From: Actinomycetes bacterium
GTDB lineage: Bacteria > Actinomycetota > Actinomycetes > Actinomycetales > Microbacteriaceae
DNA length: 45,196 nucleotides
Assembly (NCBI GenBank): GCA_030426515.1
Contig: JAUHYM010000004.1
Span: forward strand, 1 to 45,196
Reading direction: 5' to 3'
Numbering within the stretch: position 1 is the first letter of the stretch; each line of letters begins with the position of its first letter. The position numbers and the translations under genes are program-made. This document shows positions 37,999 to 45,196 of the stretch, one piece after another. The notes beneath the pieces are model-generated. The model did not search any database, was not told where the DNA came from, and saw nothing but the letters and a program-made list of their open reading frames with translations.

Positions 37999-40518
37999 AT
38001 GTTCGAGAGATTCACCGACCGTGCCCGTCGTGTGGTTGTGCTCGCCCAAGAAGAGGCGAAGATGCTCAACCACAACTACATCGGCACCGAGCACATCCTG
38101 CTCGGGCTGATCCACGAGGGTGAGGGAGTCGCTGCCAAGGCGCTCGAGTCCCTCGGCATCTCGCTCGACGCCGTGCGCGAGCAGGTGCAGGACATCATCG
38201 GCCAGGGCCAGCAGCAGCCCACCGGCCACATCCCCTTCACCCCCCGCGCCAAGAAGGTGCTCGAGCTGTCGCTGCGCGAGGCGCTGCAGCTCGGTCACAA
38301 CTACATCGGCACCGAGCACATCCTGCTCGGCCTCATCCGCGAGGGCGAGGGCGTCGCCGCGCAGGTGCTCGTCAAGCTCGGCGCCGACCTCAACAAGGTG
38401 CGCCAGCAGGTCATCCAGCTGCTTTCCGGCTACCAGGGCAAGGAGCCGGCCGCCGTCTCGGGCGCCGCGCACGAGCAGCCCGGCAGCGCCCAGGGCGGAT
38501 CGCAGGTGCTCGACCAGTTCGGTCGCAACCTCACCCAGGCCGCGCGCGACAACAAGCTCGACCCGGTCATCGGGCGCGAGAAGGAGATCGAGCGCGTTAT
38601 GCAGATCCTGTCGCGCCGTTCCAAGAACAACCCGGTGCTGATCGGCGAGCCCGGCGTCGGCAAGACCGCCGTCGTCGAGGGCCTCGCGCAGGCGATCGTC
38701 AAGGGCGAGGTGCCCGAGACGCTCAAGGACAAGCAGCTGTACTCCCTCGATCTCGGGTCGCTCATCGCCGGCTCCCGCTACCGCGGCGACTTCGAAGAGC
38801 GTCTGAAGAAGGTCACCAAGGAGATCCGCACCCGCGGCGACATCATCGTCTTCATCGACGAGATCCACACGCTCGTGGGCGCCGGCGCCGCCGAGGGCGC
38901 GATCGACGCAGCCAGCATCCTGAAGCCGCTGCTGGCCCGCGGCGAGCTGCAGACCATCGGTGCGACCACCCTCGACGAGTACCGCAAGCACTTCGAGAAG
39001 GATGCTGCGCTGGAGCGCCGCTTCCAGCCGATCCAGGTCAACGAGCCGTCGCTGCCCCACTCGATCAACATCCTCAAGGGCCTGCGCGACCGGTACGAGG
39101 CGCACCACAAGGTGCAGATCACCGACGGCGCGATCGTCGCCGCCGCGAACCTCTCCGACCGGTACATCAGCGACCGGTTCCTGCCCGACAAGGCCATCGA
39201 CCTGATCGATGAGGCCGGTGCCCGCCTGCGCCTGTCGATCCTGTCGAGCCCGCCCGAGCTGCGCGAGTTCGACGAGAAGATCGCCAAGGTCCGCGAAGAC
39301 AAGGAGACCGCGAGCGAGGAGCAGGACTTCGAGAAGGCCGCCTCGCTGCGCGACGAGGAGAAGTCGCTCCTGGCGGAGCGGCTGCGCCTCGAGAAGCAGT
39401 GGCGCTCGGGTGACGTGGCGTCGCACGCCGTCGTCGACGAGGGACTGATCGCCGAGGTGCTCGCCCAGGCCACCGGCATCCCGGTGTTCAAGCTCACCGA
39501 GGAGGAGAGCTCGCGCCTGGTCTTCATGGAGAAGGCGCTGCACCAGCGCGTCATCGGCCAGGAAGAGGCGATCGCCGCCCTGTCGAAGACCATCCGCCGT
39601 CAGCGCGCCGGGCTGAAGGACCCGAAGCGCCCGTCGGGCTCGTTCATCTTCGCCGGCCCCACGGGCGTCGGAAAAACCGAGCTCGCCAAGGCGCTCGCCG
39701 AATTCCTGTTCGACGACGAGGGCGCGCTCATCTCGCTCGACATGTCGGAGTTCGGTGAGAAGCACACCGTGTCGCGGCTGTTCGGCGCCCCTCCCGGGTT
39801 CGTCGGCTTCGAAGAGGGCGGTCAGCTGACCGAGAAGGTGCGGCGCAAGCCGTTCAGCGTGGTGCTGTTCGACGAGATCGAGAAGGCCCACCCCGACATC
39901 TTCAACTCGCTGCTGCAGATCCTCGAGGAAGGTCGCCTGACCGACGGGCAGGGTCGCATCGTCGACTTCAAGAACACCGTCATCATCATGACCACCAACC
40001 TCGGCTCGCAGGCGATTGCCGGCGGCCCGGTCGGGTTCCAGGTCGAGGGCGACACGTCCACGACGTACGACCGGATGAAGGGCAAGGTCAACGAAGAGCT
40101 CAAGCGGCACTTCAAGCCCGAGTTCCTCAACCGTGTCGACGACATCATCGTGTTCCCGCAGCTCACCAAGGAGGAGCTGGTGCAGATCGTGGATCTGTTC
40201 ACCAAGCGCCTGGGCGAGCGTCTGCTCGACCGCGACATGACGATCGAGCTGTCGCTGCCGGCCAAGGAGCGGCTCATCGAGGTCGGGTTCGACCCGGCGC
40301 TCGGCGCACGCCCGCTGCGCCGCGCGATGCAGCACGAGATCGAGGACCAGCTCAGCGAGAAGATCCTCCACGGCGAGCTCAACCCCGGCGACCACGTGAA
40401 GGTGGATGCCGAGAACGGCGAGTTCACCTTCGAGCACGGTCCGCGCGGCGAGAAGGTCGCGGTCGGCGTCGTCGGCGGTCACGAGATCGCCGCCACGCCG
40501 GACATGGCGATCGAGTAG
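37999..40518 (+). CDS. clpC: ClpC AAA+ unfoldase of the Clp protease
   Basis: An 839-residue Hsp100 unfoldase that feeds proteins to ClpP using ATP. Two N-terminal Clp repeats are present (each with [13 protein letters not shown]-type sequence, about residues 14-30 and 92-105). AAA domain 1 has GEPGVGKT near 216-223. A UVR-like coiled segment lies at about 425-465. AAA domain 2 has GPTGVGKT near 553-560 with SLDMSEF and the arginine-finger region. The C-terminal D2-small domain contains [16 protein letters not shown]. Length and domain order are normal for actinobacterial ClpC. A MecB-type N-domain and PGF-type loop ([13 protein letters not shown]) support ClpC over ClpA. It marks the return to core chromosome. 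Confidence 0.97.
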   Translation: MFERFTDRARRVVVLAQEEAKMLNHNYIGTEHILLGLIHEGEGVAAKALESLGISLDAVREQVQDIIGQGQQQPTGHIPFTPRAKKVLELSLREALQLGHNYIGTEHILLGLIREGEGVAAQVLVKLGADLNKVRQQVIQLLSGYQGKEPAAVSGAAHEQPGSAQGGSQVLDQFGRNLTQAARDNKLDPVIGREKEIERVMQILSRRSKNNPVLIGEPGVGKTAVVEGLAQAIVKGEVPETLKDKQLYSLDLGSLIAGSRYRGDFEERLKKVTKEIRTRGDIIVFIDEIHTLVGAGAAEGAIDAASILKPLLARGELQTIGATTLDEYRKHFEKDAALERRFQPIQVNEPSLPHSINILKGLRDRYEAHHKVQITDGAIVAAANLSDRYISDRFLPDKAIDLIDEAGARLRLSILSSPPELREFDEKIAKVREDKETASEEQDFEKAASLRDEEKSLLAERLRLEKQWRSGDVASHAVVDEGLIAEVLAQATGIPVFKLTEEESSRLVFMEKALHQRVIGQEEAIAALSKTIRRQRAGLKDPKRPSGSFIFAGPTGVGKTELAKALAEFLFDDEGALISLDMSEFGEKHTVSRLFGAPPGFVGFEEGGQLTEKVRRKPFSVVLFDEIEKAHPDIFNSLLQILEEGRLTDGQGRIVDFKNTVIIMTTNLGSQAIAGGPVGFQVEGDTSTTYDRMKGKVNEELKRHFKPEFLNRVDDIIVFPQLTKEELVQIVDLFTKRLGERLLDRDMTIELSLPAKERLIEVGFDPALGARPLRRAMQHEIEDQLSEKILHGELNPGDHVKVDAENGEFTFEHGPRGEKVAVGVVGGHEIAATPDMAIE

Positions 40519-40530
40519 CCACCGGCCTCG

Positions 40531-40571
40531 ACGAGAGGGAGCGGATGCCTGCGGGTGTCCGCTCCCTTCGT
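40531..40571 (+). terminator. clpC transcription terminator
   Basis: ACGA-g-AGGGAGCGGA pairs with TCCGCTCCCT-TCGT to give a 14-bp stem with one bulged G and a 12-nt loop, starting 13 bases after the clpC stop. It is the strongest terminator-like hairpin in the window, though it lacks a long U-tract. Confidence 0.65.
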
Positions 40572-40601
40572 CTGTGCGGCGGGCGCCCAGGGCCCGGCCG
40601 T

Positions 40602-40607
40602 TAGGGT
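40602..40607 (+). promoter_or_regulatory. -10 box for argA
   Basis: TAGGGT lies 6 nt before the ATG at 40614, with only G between them, leaderless-type spacing. Confidence 0.5.
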
Positions 40608-40613
40608 GGGGGG

Positions 40614-41120
40614 ATGACCTCGTACCGCATCCGTCCGGCCCGTGCCGGCGACGTCCGGGCGATCCAGGTCATGCTCGAGCCGTACGTGCAGCGGCGCATC
40701 CTCCTCGGCAAGGACCTCGTCGTGCTCTACGAGGCGGTCCAGCAGTTCCTCGTCGCCGAGACCGACGACGGACGCATCGTGGGGTGCGGCGCCCTCCACG
40801 TGATGTGGGAGGACTTGGGCGAGATCCGCACGCTCATCGTCGCCGACGACTGGCTGCATCGCGGGGTGGGCCGCGGCATCGTCGAGGGCCTCGAGGCCAA
40901 CGCGCGGGCGCTGGGGCTGAGTCGGCTGTTCTGCCTCACCTTCGAGGTCGAGTTCTTCACGCGCCGGGGGTTCTCGCCGATCGGCGAGCAGATCGTCGAC
41001 CCCGACGTGTACTCGCAGCTCATCCGCAGCCCTGATGAGGGTGTCGCGGAGTTCCTCGACCTCGCCCACGTCAAGCCGAACACGCTCGGCAACACCCGGA
41101 TGATCAAGCCGCTGTCCTGA
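40614..41120 (+). CDS. argA: Amino-acid N-acetyltransferase (short ArgA type)
   Basis: A 168-residue GNAT enzyme that would make N-acetylglutamate from glutamate and acetyl-CoA, the first step of arginine synthesis. The acetyl-CoA loop is WLHRGVGRGIVEGLE at about 82-96. FCLTFEVEFFTRRGFSPIGE holds the typical F-F-x-R-x-G-F segment. The short form without the kinase-like domain matches the actinobacterial enzyme (as in Mycobacterium). It is a single-gene unit between clpC and an anchored protein gene. Other GNAT activities are possible but the family match is good. Confidence 0.88.
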   Translation: MTSYRIRPARAGDVRAIQVMLEPYVQRRILLGKDLVVLYEAVQQFLVAETDDGRIVGCGALHVMWEDLGEIRTLIVADDWLHRGVGRGIVEGLEANARALGLSRLFCLTFEVEFFTRRGFSPIGEQIVDPDVYSQLIRSPDEGVAEFLDLAHVKPNTLGNTRMIKPLS

Positions 41121-41127
41121 TTCCGAT

Positions 41128-41202
41128 CGGGATGCCGCCCGTCGCCGCCCCGGCGGCTGAGCGTCTCCTGAATGCGCGGACCGGCACGCGCGCGGCATCC
41201 CG
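41128..41202. terminator. Nested inverted repeats after argA
   Basis: CGGGATGCCGC (41128-41138) and GCGGCATCCCG (41192-41202) are perfectly complementary over 11 bp. GCCGCC-CC-GGCGGC lies inside the 53-nt loop. The structure fills most of the space between argA and the next gene and may end argA transcription. Confidence 0.45.
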
Positions 41203-41223
41203 GGCCTGCCCTGCCTGCCGCTT

Positions 41224-41229
41224 TACCCT
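41224..41229 (+). promoter_or_regulatory. -10 box for anchored protein gene
   Basis: TACCCT lies 6 nt before the ATG at 41236. The spacer GGAGGC could also act as a Shine-Dalgarno sequence. Confidence 0.45.
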
Positions 41230-41235
41230 GGAGGC

Positions 41236-41949
41236 ATGTCAGACCCGCAGCCGCGCCGGCGCAAGCACTCGCCCGGGGTGTACCGCAGGCGTCGGCTCGT
41301 CCTGCTGCTGATCCTCATCGCCGTCGGCGTCGGCGTGTGGCTGCTCATCGCCCAGCCGTGGCGGGCCGCGGGGGAGCCCACCGCGCTCCCGCCGGTCTCG
41401 CCGACCGCGACCACCGCCCCCACGATCGACGAGCTGCCGTTCGGCGTCAGCACGGTCGCGGCGGAGCAGGGGGAGGAGGATGCGGAGCCGACCGCCACAG
41501 CGACCGCATCCGCGGCGCCCAGTCCGTCGCCGAGCATCACCGCGCAGGCCTGCCGGCCCAGCGACCTCGAGGTCGCTGCGCTCACCGACAAGGACAGCTA
41601 CGGCGGGGGCGAGAATCCGCAGTTCTCGATCCAGCTCACCAATCACGGTGAGGAGTGCATCATGAACGTCGGGACGACCACGCAGGCGTTCACGGTGACC
41701 AGTGGGAGCGACACGTGGTGGCGTTCGACCGACTGTCAGAGCGATCCGAGCGACATGATCGTCATGCTCGAGTCGGGGCAGACGGTGACCAGCGGCGAGC
41801 CGCTGGAGTGGGACCGCACCCGCTCGTCGGTCGAGACCTGCGAGGCAGAGAGCCGGCCGACCGCCGGCGGCGGGGGCGCGACCTACCACCTGGAGGTCGA
41901 GATCGGCGGCGTCGTCAGCGATGTCACGACGACCTTCCAGCTCTGGTGA
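41236..41949 (+). CDS. Membrane-anchored extracellular protein, unknown function
   Basis: A 237-residue protein. A basic N-terminus (RRRKH, RRRR) and one transmembrane helix at about residues 21-40 (LVLLLILIAVGVGVWLLIAQ) indicate a type II membrane protein with its main part outside. A Pro/Thr/Ala/Ser-rich linker runs from about 45 to 100. The C-terminal domain has four cysteines (in QACRPS, EECIMN, TDCQSD and ETCEAE), beta-rich composition and the look of a DUF4232-like immunoglobulin fold. No enzyme motif is seen. It is a stand-alone gene common in Microbacteriaceae between argA and radA. Confidence 0.75.
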   Translation: MSDPQPRRRKHSPGVYRRRRLVLLLILIAVGVGVWLLIAQPWRAAGEPTALPPVSPTATTAPTIDELPFGVSTVAAEQGEEDAEPTATATASAAPSPSPSITAQACRPSDLEVAALTDKDSYGGGENPQFSIQLTNHGEECIMNVGTTTQAFTVTSGSDTWWRSTDCQSDPSDMIVMLESGQTVTSGEPLEWDRTRSSVETCEAESRPTAGGGGATYHLEVEIGGVVSDVTTTFQLW

Positions 41950-42035
41950 TCAGCTCTTCCACGCCCGTCGTCGCCGGTACCCCGGGGTCGTATCGCCGTA
42001 CATGAGAGAACTGTCATTTTCGGCTCGATTTTCGA

Positions 42036-42081
42036 TGCGCAATCTGCTCACCGAGCGATCGAATCCGCCTCAGATTGCACA
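42036..42081. repeat. Imperfect 11-bp inverted repeat
   Basis: TGCGCAATCTG (42036-42046) and CAGATTGCACA (42071-42081) pair with one mismatch around a 24-nt loop. Confidence 0.5.
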
Positions 42082-42094
42082 TTCGCCTCCCGCT

Positions 42095-42114
42095 TGTCCC
42101 CTGAAGAGGGGACA
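42095..42114. repeat. 7-bp hairpin
   Basis: TGTCCCC and GGGGACA form a perfect stem with the 6-nt loop TGAAGA. Confidence 0.5.
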
Positions 42115-42239
42115 TACGGCTCATTGACCGAGTCGTAGACTTGAGCCAGTTCTCGGATCGTGAGTCCCCGCTGTTCCCCAGTAGCGTGAACCGGAATCGA
42201 CCCCAGCGAACCGGTCCCCGGACCCGCCGAGACGACATA

Positions 42240-42287
42240 GGGCCCTCTCGAATCAGCCAGTCCCCAATGGAAGATTCGAGAGGGCCC
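42240..42287. terminator. Perfect 15-bp inverted repeat
   Basis: GGGCCCTCTCGAATC (42240-42254) and GATTCGAGAGGGCCC (42273-42287) are exact complements with an 18-nt loop. On the plus strand the right arm is followed by GCCCCTTTCC. It may be a terminator, but the length and AT content of the arms are unusual for this genome. Confidence 0.45.
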
Positions 42288-42307
42288 GCCCCTTTCCTCA
42301 GGCTGAC

Positions 42308-42313
42308 TACCCT
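42308..42313 (+). promoter_or_regulatory. -10 box for SseB-like gene
   Basis: TACCCT lies 6 nt before the ATG at 42320, separated by six G residues. Confidence 0.5.
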
Positions 42314-42319
42314 GGGGGG

Positions 42320-42727
42320 ATGGCATCGGGCAAGAAGCGCGACCGCGCGACCAAGGTCGAGTTCCGCAACACGCAGCTCGGCGACGCGCTGCAGACGCAG
42401 GATGTCGCGGCCGTTGCGTTCGCGCTGCGGCACGGCCCGACCGTCGTGCCGCTGATGAAGCCGGGCGACCGGGACAACCCGCTCGACGTCGGCGAGGTGT
42501 GGACCTACCGGGACGCGAAGACCGGGGATGTCGCGCTGCTGCTGTTCAGCGACGCCGCGCACAAACCGGCGACGCTGCCCCCAGCGGTGGCGCTGCAGGC
42601 GCCGTCCGCGCTGAGGGCGTTCCTCGGCACGCATCGCGACGAGATCACGACGGTGTTCTTCGACATCGCAGGCCCTCACCCCATGCAGGCGACCCCCGAC
42701 GAGATCATCAAGGCGCTCGACGCCTGA
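42320..42727 (+). CDS. SseB-like small protein
   Basis: A 135-residue protein with a lysine/arginine-rich start (MASGKKRDRATKVEFRN). The middle (VAFALRHGPTVVPLM, VWTYRDAKTGDVALLLFSD) and the alternating strands and helices fit the SseB N-terminal domain pattern, a widespread small domain whose bacterial role is unclear. No signal peptide or membrane segment is seen. Some databases label relatives as dehydrogenase, but no cofactor motif is present. It converges on radA with 31 bases between stops. Confidence 0.6.
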   Translation: MASGKKRDRATKVEFRNTQLGDALQTQDVAAVAFALRHGPTVVPLMKPGDRDNPLDVGEVWTYRDAKTGDVALLLFSDAAHKPATLPPAVALQAPSALRAFLGTHRDEITTVFFDIAGPHPMQATPDEIIKALDA

Positions 42728-42758
42728 CGCGCGGCGTCCTGCGGCACCGAACCCGTCG

Positions 42759-44138
42759 TCAGAACGCGGGCGGCTCGTCGCGGACGGAGGGCTGGCGCGG
42801 GACGCGCCGGGTGTGCCTGCCCAGATCGCCGATCGCGCCCGAGATCGTCCGCGAGTCGGCATCCACCACCGTGCGGTACCCGAGCCGCTGCGCCTCGCTG
42901 CGGCGCTGTGAGGCCTGCGTGACCGGGCGGACCTCGCCCGCCAGGCTCAGCTCGCCGACCACTGCGACACCCGGTGCCAGCGCCTCGTCATGCAGCGCGT
43001 TGCGGATCGCGATCGCGATCGCAAGATCCGCAGCGGGCTCGACCAGCCGGACGCCGCCGACGGTGCTCACGTACACGTCGTGGCCCGACAGGCGGACCCC
43101 GGCCCGCTGATCGAGGACAGCCAGCACCATCGCGACGCGCGCGGAGTCGACCCCGTTGACCACGCGGCGCGGGTTGGGGCCGGAGGCCTCCAGGGTCAGG
43201 GCCTGCACCTCGACCGGCAGGGCACGGCGCCCCTCGAGCGCGATCGTGACGCACGTGCCGGCCACCGGGTCGCCGTGGCCGAGGAACAGCGCGCTCGGGT
43301 CGGGGACTTCGGCGATCCCGTCGCCGGTCATCTCGAAGCAGCCGACCTCGTCGGTGGGACCGAAGCGGTTCTTCAGTGCGCGCACGAAGCGCAGCGCCGT
43401 CTGCCGGTCGCCCTCGAAGTGGCACACCACATCCACGAGGTGCTCGAGGATGCGGGGGCCGGCGATCGACCCGTCCTTGGTGACGTGCCCGACGACGATC
43501 ACGGGGAGGTTGCGCTCCTTGGCCGTGCGGATGAGCGCGGCAGCCACCTCGCGCACCTGACCGGGATGCCCCGCCAGGCCCTCGGACAGCGACGACGACA
43601 CCGTCTGCACCGAGTCGACGATCAGGAGGTCCGGGGAGACGTCGTCGACGTGGCCGAGGATCGTCGCGAGGTCGGTCTCGCTGGCCAGGTACAGCTCGTC
43701 GTGCAGCGCGCCGGTGCGCTCGGCGCGCAGGCGCACCTGGGCGGTGGACTCCTCGGCGCTGGCGTACAGGACGCGGTGACCCGCGCGGGCGCTGGCCGCG
43801 GCGACATCCAGCAGCAGGGTCGACTTGCCCACGCCCGGCTCGCCGGACAGCAGGATCGCCGCGCCCGGCACCAGCCCGCCGCCCAGCACCCGGTCGAACT
43901 CGGCGACCCCGGTCGACCGGCGCGGCGTGTCTCGCGTGTCGAGCTCGGTGATCGGTCGTGCCGCGCGGGCAGCGCCCGGTGCCACGGGGGCGACGGACCG
44001 GACGATGCCGGTCTGCTCCGCGGCTTCGACCACCGTGCCCCACTGCTGGCACTCGCCGCAGCGACCGACCCATTTGATCGCGGTCCACCCGCACTCGGTG
44101 CAGCGGTAGGGCGCGGTGGTCGCGCGGCGTGTGGCCAT
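42759..44138 (-). CDS. radA: DNA repair protein RadA
   Basis: A 459-residue RecA-like helicase that helps process recombination branches. The N-terminal C4 zinc finger (C13, C16, C27, C30 in YRCTECGW and GRCGECQQW), Walker A GEPGVGKST (99-107), Walker B LLIVDSVQTV (171-180) and the RadA-specific KNRFG motif (256-260) are all intact. The C-terminal third is the Lon protease-like domain without catalytic function. Length is normal. The gene is transcribed toward the SseB-like gene and is separated from ldh by a hairpin. Confidence 0.97.
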   Translation of the reverse strand: MATRRATTAPYRCTECGWTAIKWVGRCGECQQWGTVVEAAEQTGIVRSVAPVAPGAARAARPITELDTRDTPRRSTGVAEFDRVLGGGLVPGAAILLSGEPGVGKSTLLLDVAAASARAGHRVLYASAEESTAQVRLRAERTGALHDELYLASETDLATILGHVDDVSPDLLIVDSVQTVSSSLSEGLAGHPGQVREVAAALIRTAKERNLPVIVVGHVTKDGSIAGPRILEHLVDVVCHFEGDRQTALRFVRALKNRFGPTDEVGCFEMTGDGIAEVPDPSALFLGHGDPVAGTCVTIALEGRRALPVEVQALTLEASGPNPRRVVNGVDSARVAMVLAVLDQRAGVRLSGHDVYVSTVGGVRLVEPAADLAIAIAIRNALHDEALAPGVAVVGELSLAGEVRPVTQASQRRSEAQRLGYRTVVDADSRTISGAIGDLGRHTRRVPRQPSVRDEPPAF

Positions 44139-44181
44139 GAAGACAGGCTAGTCGCGGCCTCCGACAGGCGCCGGAACGGCA

Positions 44182-44208
44182 CGACGCCCCGCACGAGGCG
44201 GGGCGTCG
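44182..44208. terminator. Terminator hairpin between ldh and radA
   Basis: CGACGCCCCGC and GCGGGGCGTCG form a perfect 11-bp stem with the 5-nt loop ACGAG, 19 bases past the ldh stop on the minus strand. It would end ldh transcription and separate it from radA. Confidence 0.65.
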
Positions 44209-44227
44209 GCGCAGAGGTGAGGCGAGG

Positions 44228-45181
44228 TCAGCCGCGCAGATCGTCGGCGACGGCGATGAGCGAGTCGGCGGAGTGGCGCAGCTTGTCGAGCTCCTCTTCC
44301 GAGAACGCGGTCTCGCGCACCGGGCGGGCGCCGCGCGCGTTGACGACCGAGGGCACCGAGAGGGCCATCCCGCTGATGCCGTGGAAGTCCTCGAGCACGG
44401 GCGAGACCGGCATGACGGCGCTCTCGTCGCGCAGGATGGCCTCGACGATGCGGGCACTCGAGACGCCGATGGCGTAGTTGGTCGCGCCCTTGCCCTGAAT
44501 CACCTTGTACGCGGCGTCGCGAACGTCGACCGCGATCTCGTCGAGCTCGGCGCGGGTGAACGGGGGCTGGTCCTCGGGGATCCAGTCCAGGATGGGCACC
44601 GTCCCGATGGTCGCGGTCGACCAGAGGGCGAACTCGGTGTCGCCGTGCTCGCCCGCGATGTACGCGTGGACGCTCGAGGGTGAGACGCCGGCGCGCTGGG
44701 CGAGCTTCCACCGCAGACGCGATGTGTCGAGCACGGTGCCCGACGCGAACACCCGCTCCCGCGGCAGGCCGGACTGCTCGAAGGCGAGGGCGGCGAGCAC
44801 GTCGCAGGGGTTCGTGACGATGACGAAGATGGCGTCGGGGGCGACATCCACGATCTGGGACATGATCGAGCCGACGATCTTCGCGTTGATGCCGGCGAGT
44901 TCGATGCGGGTCTGGCCGGGCTTCTGCGCCGCTCCCGCGGTGATGACGACGACGTGGGAGCCGGCGGCGACCGAGATGTCGCTGCCGCCCGAGACCTCGG
45001 TCGAACCGGTGAACTGGGTGCCGTGGGCGAGGTCGAGCACTTCGGCCTCGACCTTGGCGGTGGCGATGTCGTAGAGGGCGACGTGGCGCGCGGAGCCACG
45101 CATGAGACAGGCATAGGCGGTGCTGGAGCCGACGGCGCCGGCCCCGACGACGGTTACTTTGGAGTTCTCGATCACGCTCAT
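44228..45181 (-). CDS. ldh: L-lactate dehydrogenase
   Basis: A 317-residue enzyme from the ATG at 45181; an ATG at 45190 adds three residues. It reduces pyruvate to L-lactate with NADH. The VVGAGAVGSS loop (11-20) binds NAD. GAAQKPGQTR carries Q86, the residue that selects lactate over malate. D152/R155 lie in LDTSRLR, and IAGEHGDTEF holds catalytic H179. Length is normal. AGGA about 8 bases before the 45181 ATG supports the shorter start. The promoter lies outside the window. Confidence 0.95.
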   Translation of the reverse strand: MSVIENSKVTVVGAGAVGSSTAYACLMRGSARHVALYDIATAKVEAEVLDLAHGTQFTGSTEVSGGSDISVAAGSHVVVITAGAAQKPGQTRIELAGINAKIVGSIMSQIVDVAPDAIFVIVTNPCDVLAALAFEQSGLPRERVFASGTVLDTSRLRWKLAQRAGVSPSSVHAYIAGEHGDTEFALWSTATIGTVPILDWIPEDQPPFTRAELDEIAVDVRDAAYKVIQGKGATNYAIGVSSARIVEAILRDESAVMPVSPVLEDFHGISGMALSVPSVVNARGARPVRETAFSEEELDKLRHSADSLIAVADDLRG

Positions 45182-45196
45182 GTGTTTCATCCTGGC

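Larger units (their letters stand above)
41950..42319. other. 370-base gene-poor region with three inverted repeats
   Basis: No gene is convincingly supported here. Short open frames exist on both strands, but they lack family character. The stretch is visibly richer in A and T than its surroundings. It holds three separate inverted repeats (42036-42081, 42095-42114, 42240-42287), then the -10 box of the SseB-like gene. It may encode a structured RNA, be a remnant, or serve as a termination region. Confidence 0.5.

Noticed and set aside
37837-40482. 881-codon open frame antisense to clpC
   Set aside because: The sequence is Leu/Asp/Glu/His-rich, as expected from the antisense of biased GC-rich codons, and has no recognisable domain.
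42048-42326. Minus-strand 92-codon frame in the gene-poor region
   Set aside because: It includes both arms of the 15-bp inverted repeat and the promoter of the next gene, has no clear ribosome binding site, and matches no family I know.
1-45196. Apparent over-representation of the hexamer GGATGC/GCATCC
   Set aside because: A rough count by eye gives about 30 copies, which is near what base composition alone predicts for both strands, so it was not treated as a signal.
1-45196. Insertion sequences, phage genes, tRNA genes, CRISPR arrays
   Set aside because: None was seen: no transposase or integrase motif, no cloverleaf with CCA-type end, and no regularly spaced repeats.

Overview
The window is high-GC actinobacterial chromosome. 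Gene content (a DUF2520 Rossmann protein, class II lysyl-tRNA synthetase, ClpC, short ArgA, RadA, L-lactate dehydrogenase) and many ATG starts placed 6-7 nt after a TANNNT -10 box point to the family Microbacteriaceae, most likely Microbacterium. No rRNA, tRNA, CRISPR array, transposase or phage gene was seen.

Layout. (1) 1-6590: left core segment with a cut-off gene start at the edge, a DUF2520 protein, a GT2 glycosyltransferase, lysS, a DUF4192 protein, a small membrane protein and a cardiolipin synthase. (2) 6594-16994: first polysaccharide block. It holds an SDR oxidoreductase, a polysaccharide pyruvyl transferase family protein, a MenD-like ThDP enzyme, a GT4, an overlapping nucleotidyltransferase/PqqD-like pair, an O-antigen-polymerase-like membrane protein, a Wzz/BY-kinase and another GT4. 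(3) 17003-27893: a strand-switching accessory block of visibly lower GC. It holds a QueC-like PP-loop protein, GT4, two more pyruvyl transferase family proteins, GT32-like, GT14-like and two GT2 enzymes, a PglK-like ABC exporter and a Tat-type secreted protein. (4) 27930-35126: a tight minus-strand operon of four glycosyltransferase genes (one a GT4-GT2 fusion) diverging from a low-molecular-weight tyrosine phosphatase plus GT4 pair. (5) 35150-45181: right core segment with a MauE-thioredoxin fusion, two tandem paralogous lipoproteins, clpC, argA, an anchored secreted protein, an SseB-like protein, radA and ldh.

Blocks 2-4 read as one large locus for a surface or exported polysaccharide. Thirteen glycosyltransferase genes (14 domains, counting the one near lysS) would build the repeat unit. 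The ABC exporter is the best flippase candidate, because no Wzx-type flippase is visible. The O-antigen-polymerase-like protein would polymerise, and the BY-kinase and Wzb-like phosphatase would control chain length. A priming phosphoglycosyl transferase and nucleotide-sugar synthesis genes are absent and must lie elsewhere. The least explained parts are the enzymes suited to unusual sugar chemistry: the MenD-like ThDP enzyme with its SDR and pyruvyl transferase neighbours, the QueC-like PP-loop protein with a four-cysteine site, and the nucleotidyltransferase/PqqD pair. These are the best candidates for undescribed biology here.
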